64,000 nucleotides of DNA from DASQZT01 sp963728965 (GTDB lineage: Bacteria; Acidobacteriota; Terriglobia; Bryobacterales; Bryobacteraceae). Positions within the stretch are counted from its first letter, which is position 1, and each line of letters opens with the position of its first letter. The translations under genes and the position numbers were made by a program. Shown one piece after another: positions 60,589 to 64,000 of this stretch. The stretch covers positions 186,001-250,000 of the forward strand of contig CAVSMH010000008.1 in NCBI GenBank assembly GCA_963728965.1, in the 5' to 3' direction. The notes under the pieces were generated by a model. That model did no database searches. It was not told the origin of the DNA and worked only from the letters and a program-made list of their open reading frames with translations.

Positions 60589-62516
60589 ATGCGGCGCGCC
60601 ACCACCATGGTCATGTCATCCTGTAGTTCGGAGGAGCCGGTCCACTGGCCCACGGCTTCCATGGTCCGCGCGATGATCTCCGAGGAATCGGCCCGGGCAT
60701 ACTTCACCAGCAGTTCCTTCAGCCGGTCTTCGCCGAACATTTCGCCGTAGGCGTTTTCAGGCTCCACGATGCCATCGGTGTAGGCGACCAGCATGTCGCC
60801 ATGCTCGAGAAGGACCGCCTTCTCGTCGTAACGCGCGAACGGAAAGGCGCCCACCACGGTGCCGGTCGAGCCCAGCATCTGCACGCAGCCGCCCCGCACC
60901 AGCATCGGCGCCAGGTGTCCGGCGTTGGTGTAGCGCAGCGAATGGCTCGCTTCTTCGTACACAGCGAAATAGAAGGTGGCGTACTTCTCGGGAGCCGTAT
61001 TGGCGTAAAGCTGCTTGTTGAGGTTGCTCACCATCTTGGCGGGAGAAAGATGCGCCGGCCCGTGACCGTTGGTGGTGCTGAGCTGCGTGCGCATGGTGGA
61101 CTGGATGGTCGCCATCAGCAGCGCCGCCGAGATTCCCTTGCCCGCCACGTCGCCGATGGCGAACGCCAGCGCGCTGTCGGTGAGCGAAATGAAATCGTAG
61201 TAATCGCCGGAGACCATGCGGGCCGGCTTGCACACGCCCTTCAGCTCGAGCGTCTTTGTGAACGGCACGTCTTTCGGGAAGAGCTGGTTCTGTACCTCGC
61301 GGGCGATGGCCAGCTCCGATTCCAGCCGCTCCTTTTCCTTCGCCACCATGATCAACTGCCCCAGGTTCTTGGTCATGGTGTTGAACGAGGAGGTAAGCTC
61401 GCCAAGCTGGTCGTTGCCTTTGACCGGCACCCGGTAAGTGAAATCGCCGTCTCTTACATGCTGCGTGCCCTGGTACAGCTCGTGTACCGCGCCCGTGATG
61501 GTCCGGCTGATCTGGACGCCCGCCACCAGTGATGCCAGCTCCACAATCAGAAAAGCAACCGCGACTCCGATACCGAGCGGCACCACCACATCCGCCCAGC
61601 GCGCCGTTTGCAGCACCGTACCCATCACCGCCGAGACCCGCGTATCGACCACCAGGATGAGATCGATCTGGTCGGCGGGCGATTCCCACGTGGGAACGAA
61701 TACCGAGTAGTATCCGCGGATCGGGAAATCCAGGTACCCCTTGCGCTCGGGCACGCGCCCTTCCCGCGGCGGCCCCATATCGCTGAGCACGATGCGGCGC
61801 GGCGCATCCGGCGCGTTGAACGGGTAGAAGCTGACATCGCCCAGTCCGGGAACCAGCCCGGAAAGCAAGTCGTGGTTCAACGGAGCCAGCACGGTGACTT
61901 CTTCCGGGCCGGAGGTCACGTGCGCCCAGGAGTACAGACGGTCCTGGTTACCGTCGCGCTTCAAAATGAGGCCATGCGCACGTTTCCATACAGGGGGAGG
62001 TGCTGCGATCTTCGCGTCGGGCGGGTAACGCAGGTTCTTCGATCCCGTCACGAGCACCTCGAAATCCGGGAAGGCGTTGCGCATCATCAGCCCGAGCCGG
62101 TCGAGCGCACGCTGGGGGTCCCCCGCAGGCACCCGCGCCAGGGCGTCGGCCGGGCGCAGCAGGGACTGCATGCGATGGTTCAGCTCGGTGTTCACCAGGA
62201 ACACCGCCACCTGTCCCACTACCGCCCAGCCGGCAAATCCCGCCAGCGTCAGGATCAGCACGATGGGCACGACCGCGATGAACAGATATGCGGCAATCAG
62301 CCGGTTGCGCAGCCGCCAGATGGCTTTGCGCACGCCGCGACGCGCCACCCGAAACAGCGCCACAGCCGCCAGCACAAAGCCTGCCAGAGCTACCAGCGAT
62401 TGCAGCAAGGGCAGAATGCGAGCGAAATACAGCACCGCGAAAATCAGCGTCAGCAGGAGAAAAAGCCGCTCTACGCGGCCCAGGCCGCGCCAGTACGCAC
62501 CGTAGCCTTTCCCCAT
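60585..62516 (-). CDS. Membrane PP2C/SpoIIE-type phosphatase with HAMP
   Basis: A 643-residue RsbU-like phosphatase. N-terminal TM helices (about 17-60, 75-110), a periplasmic sensor (about 110-300), a TM helix (about 310-330), a HAMP domain (about 335-390), a short coiled coil (AKEKERLESELAIAREVQNQ), then the SpoIIE domain (about 415-640; PARMVSGDYYDFI, FAIGDVAGKGISAALL, DGIVEPENA). The metal-binding Asp residues of SpoIIE are in place (SGDYYD, GDVAGK, DGIVE). It likely controls an anti-anti-sigma factor. It heads the operon. Confidence 0.87.
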   Translation of the reverse strand: MGKGYGAYWRGLGRVERLFLLLTLIFAVLYFARILPLLQSLVALAGFVLAAVALFRVARRGVRKAIWRLRNRLIAAYLFIAVVPIVLILTLAGFAGWAVVGQVAVFLVNTELNHRMQSLLRPADALARVPAGDPQRALDRLGLMMRNAFPDFEVLVTGSKNLRYPPDAKIAAPPPVWKRAHGLILKRDGNQDRLYSWAHVTSGPEEVTVLAPLNHDLLSGLVPGLGDVSFYPFNAPDAPRRIVLSDMGPPREGRVPERKGYLDFPIRGYYSVFVPTWESPADQIDLILVVDTRVSAVMGTVLQTARWADVVVPLGIGVAVAFLIVELASLVAGVQISRTITGAVHELYQGTQHVRDGDFTYRVPVKGNDQLGELTSSFNTMTKNLGQLIMVAKEKERLESELAIAREVQNQLFPKDVPFTKTLELKGVCKPARMVSGDYYDFISLTDSALAFAIGDVAGKGISAALLMATIQSTMRTQLSTTNGHGPAHLSPAKMVSNLNKQLYANTAPEKYATFYFAVYEEASHSLRYTNAGHLAPMLVRGGCVQMLGSTGTVVGAFPFARYDEKAVLLEHGDMLVAYTDGIVEPENAYGEMFGEDRLKELLVKYARADSSEIIARTMEAVGQWTGSSELQDDMTMVVARRI

Positions 62517-62561
62517 GAATCCAGACTAGCGTACCCGAAAGCCGTACGGTAGAATCGCAGG

Positions 62562-62951
62562 ATGCAAATGCGAAACTTTCTTACCTGCGCCGTCCTGATC
62601 GCCATTCTGGCCGGCGCTATGTTTGCCTTTGACGTGTCGGGTAGCTGGTCGGGCACCATGGCCATGGGCGACAACCAGGTCACCCTCAACTACACCTTCA
62701 GACAGGACGGAGAGAAACTGTCCGGAACCGTGCAGGGGCCACAAGGAGAACCCCTCGCGCTGAACGAGGGCAAAGTGCAGGGCGACAAACTCTCGTTCAA
62801 CATCACCGTTCAGACCCCCAATGGAGACATGAAGATATCGAGCGAAGGCACCATCAAGGGCGATGAAGAAATCACCCTGACTTCGAAGATGGTGGGCGCT
62901 CCCGAAGGCATGCCCGAGATGCCTCCCATGACGCTGAAGAAGGCCAAGTAG
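62562..62951 (+). CDS. Small exported beta-barrel-like protein, unknown
   Basis: A 129-residue exported protein with a signal peptide (ends AGAMFAF). The mature part alternates strands (DVSGSWSGTM, LNYTFRQDGEKLSGTV, SFNITVQTPNGDMKI, TIKGDEEITLTSKMV), consistent with a small lipocalin-like barrel often seen in Acidobacteriota. It lies between the divergent phosphatase gene and the permease. No function can be assigned. Confidence 0.7.
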   Translation: MQMRNFLTCAVLIAILAGAMFAFDVSGSWSGTMAMGDNQVTLNYTFRQDGEKLSGTVQGPQGEPLALNEGKVQGDKLSFNITVQTPNGDMKISSEGTIKGDEEITLTSKMVGAPEGMPEMPPMTLKKAK

Positions 62952-63309
62952 CAACCCGGTCCACGCGCCCGGGATTGGGCGCGCGCGAGCAGCGCCGCGG
63001 TTTCGTCGTACCAGGATCGACATTTCGGCCGCCAGTCACATCTCCAGGCGCCGCGGCACATGCTGCAAGGCGAGTCCTGTGCCTGCGCCCGGCGCGGGAG
63101 TCCCGGCGGCGCTTACCTCCACGCGGATGCGCCGCTCAGCCGACTTCAGCCGGGCGCTGATCCGCAGGCCCATCGCGCGGCTATCGGTAATTCCGGCCGA
63201 TTCGGGCTGGACGTGGCCAGCCCGGCTGAATGATCCGGCGCAAGGCAGCGTCGCGCCGTCCAACCGATATACTGGGGAATCCGACCCGCGGTGGACGCGG
63301 AAATCATCG
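62952..63309 (-). other. Non-genic stretch with degenerate kinase-like remnant
   Basis: No convincing gene is present between the small exported protein and the permease. A minus-strand frame ending at 63036 reads RISARLKSAERRIRVEV, then GAGTGLALQHVPRRLEM. This resembles the end of a LytS-type histidine-kinase ATPase domain (GTGLxLxxVxxRLE), but without its preceding N box. It may be a decayed fragment. On the plus strand TATACT at 63268-63273 may be a weak -10 for the permease. Confidence 0.25.
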
Positions 63310-64000
63310 ATGCGTAACACGCCGGCGGCTCCAAGACGCGCGCTTCCCAACCTGCGCTGGTGGATCGGCGGGCTGCTGTTCGCATCCACGGTCATCAACT
63401 ACATCGACCGGCAGACGCTCAGCGTTCTTGCTCCGCACCTGAAAACGGAGTTTGGCTGGAACAACTCCGACTGGGCGTGGATCGTGATCTCGTTCCGGAT
63501 TGCGTATGCGTTGATGCAGACCGTGGCGGGCCGGCTGCTCGACCGGTTCGGAACCCGGCGCGGATTGCTGCTGACGGTGAGTTGGTACTCCGCGGCGGCG
63601 GCGGTCACCTCGTTCGCGACGGGCTTCAAGAGTTTCATCGCGTGCCGATTCCTGCTCGGCACGGGAGAGGCCGCCAACTGGCCCGGCGCGACCAAAACCG
63701 TGGCGGAATGGTTCCCCAAGGCGGAACGGGGTTGGGCCGTGGCCTTGTTCGACAGCGGATCGTCCATCGGCGCTGCGATCGCTCCGTTCCTGGTGTATGG
63801 GATCTACCGAACCTTCGGAAGCTGGCGGCCGGTTTTCCTCGGCACCTCCCTGCTGGGCCTGATTTGGGTTCTGGCGTGGAAGGCCTTCTATCGATCTCCG
63901 GAGGAGCACCCCAACCTGGGACCCGCGGAGCTTGCGATGCTGCGGAAGGCGTGCGAAGAAGAGCGCCGCTCCGAGGTCCAGGCAGTGGCTTCCCCGGAGC
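63310..64000 (+). CDS. MFS permease, hexuronate-type, cut by window end
   Basis: The first 230 residues of a major facilitator of the anion:cation symporter type. TM1 is WWIGGLLFASTVINYIDRQTL, with the NYxDRxxLS mark of this family. Motif A-like GRLLDRFGTRRGLLLT and GTGEAANWPGATKTVAEWF follow, then RGWAVALFDSGSSIGAAIAP. The central loop begins with SPEEHPNLGPAELAML, typical of hexuronate or glucarate transporters (ExuT-like). The C-terminal half lies beyond the window. Substrate not certain. Confidence 0.85.
   Translation, partial: MRNTPAAPRRALPNLRWWIGGLLFASTVINYIDRQTLSVLAPHLKTEFGWNNSDWAWIVISFRIAYALMQTVAGRLLDRFGTRRGLLLTVSWYSAAAAVTSFATGFKSFIACRFLLGTGEAANWPGATKTVAEWFPKAERGWAVALFDSGSSIGAAIAPFLVYGIYRTFGSWRPVFLGTSLLGLIWVLAWKAFYRSPEEHPNLGPAELAMLRKACEEERRSEVQAVASPE

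Overview
The window looks like a piece of an Acidobacteriota chromosome, most likely Bryobacterales/Solibacteraceae. The base composition is GC-rich. It carries a VWFA-related protein of the Acidobacterial type (TIGR03436-like), a TIGR03790-like exported protein, an Oar-type TonB-dependent receptor with an N-terminal carboxypeptidase-regulatory domain, many small exported proteins and many ATGA gene overlaps. This placement is inferred from gene families; no rRNA or tRNA gene was seen. No prophage, intact insertion sequence or CRISPR array was seen.

Layout. 1-2220: serA (cut by the window edge) and an exported mutarotase-like protein. 2237-6112: a NodB deacetylase, then a CpxA/CpxR-like two-component pair divergent from a Spy/CpxP-like LTxxQ protein; the gap between them holds GTAAA-type repeats. 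6248-10140: a catalytic/non-catalytic M16 protease pair and a TIGR03790-like protein. 10242-14732: LysR regulator, zinc-ribbon membrane protein, PilZ protein, rfbD, VWFA protein and alkA. 14905-18062: a tiny c-type cytochrome-like protein, a sulfatase-like protein with a broken active site, pgsA and rodZ. 18179-21709: a tightly packed GT2, methyltransferase, methyltransferase, truB run. 21795-28055: a large propeller-type hybrid kinase, a papain-like protease, an alkyltransferase-like protein and a PDZ/alpha-beta-hydrolase protein. 28125-30852: hom, an exported methyltransferase and a DsbA-like protein. 30894-32540: hypB with three small genes.

32747-45784 is a complete-looking type II secretion operon headed by an ECF sigma factor and a zinc anti-sigma factor: sigma, anti-sigma, exported protein, gspE-F-G-H-I-J-K-L-M-C, small exported protein, gspD. 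Most junctions overlap or abut, so one long transcript is likely. No prepilin peptidase is present here.

45809-55848 is a catabolic/export region: a copper amine oxidase, a GH29 alpha-L-fucosidase, the TonB-dependent receptor (with a near-consensus promoter and a long, apparently structured leader), a secreted esterase and an MFS permease. 55928-62516 is mostly one minus-strand housekeeping operon (SpoIIE-type phosphatase, NAD(P)H-hydrate repair enzyme, tsaE, enoyl reductase-like SDR, DinB-like, metallophosphoesterase). The window ends with a small exported protein and the start of an MFS permease.

The strongest leads are the Cpx-like regulatory region, the structured leader of the TonB-dependent receptor, the sigma-headed secretion operon with its leader hairpin and odd accessory parts, the orphan hypB cluster and the sulfatase-like pseudoenzyme. 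None could be tested by database search here.
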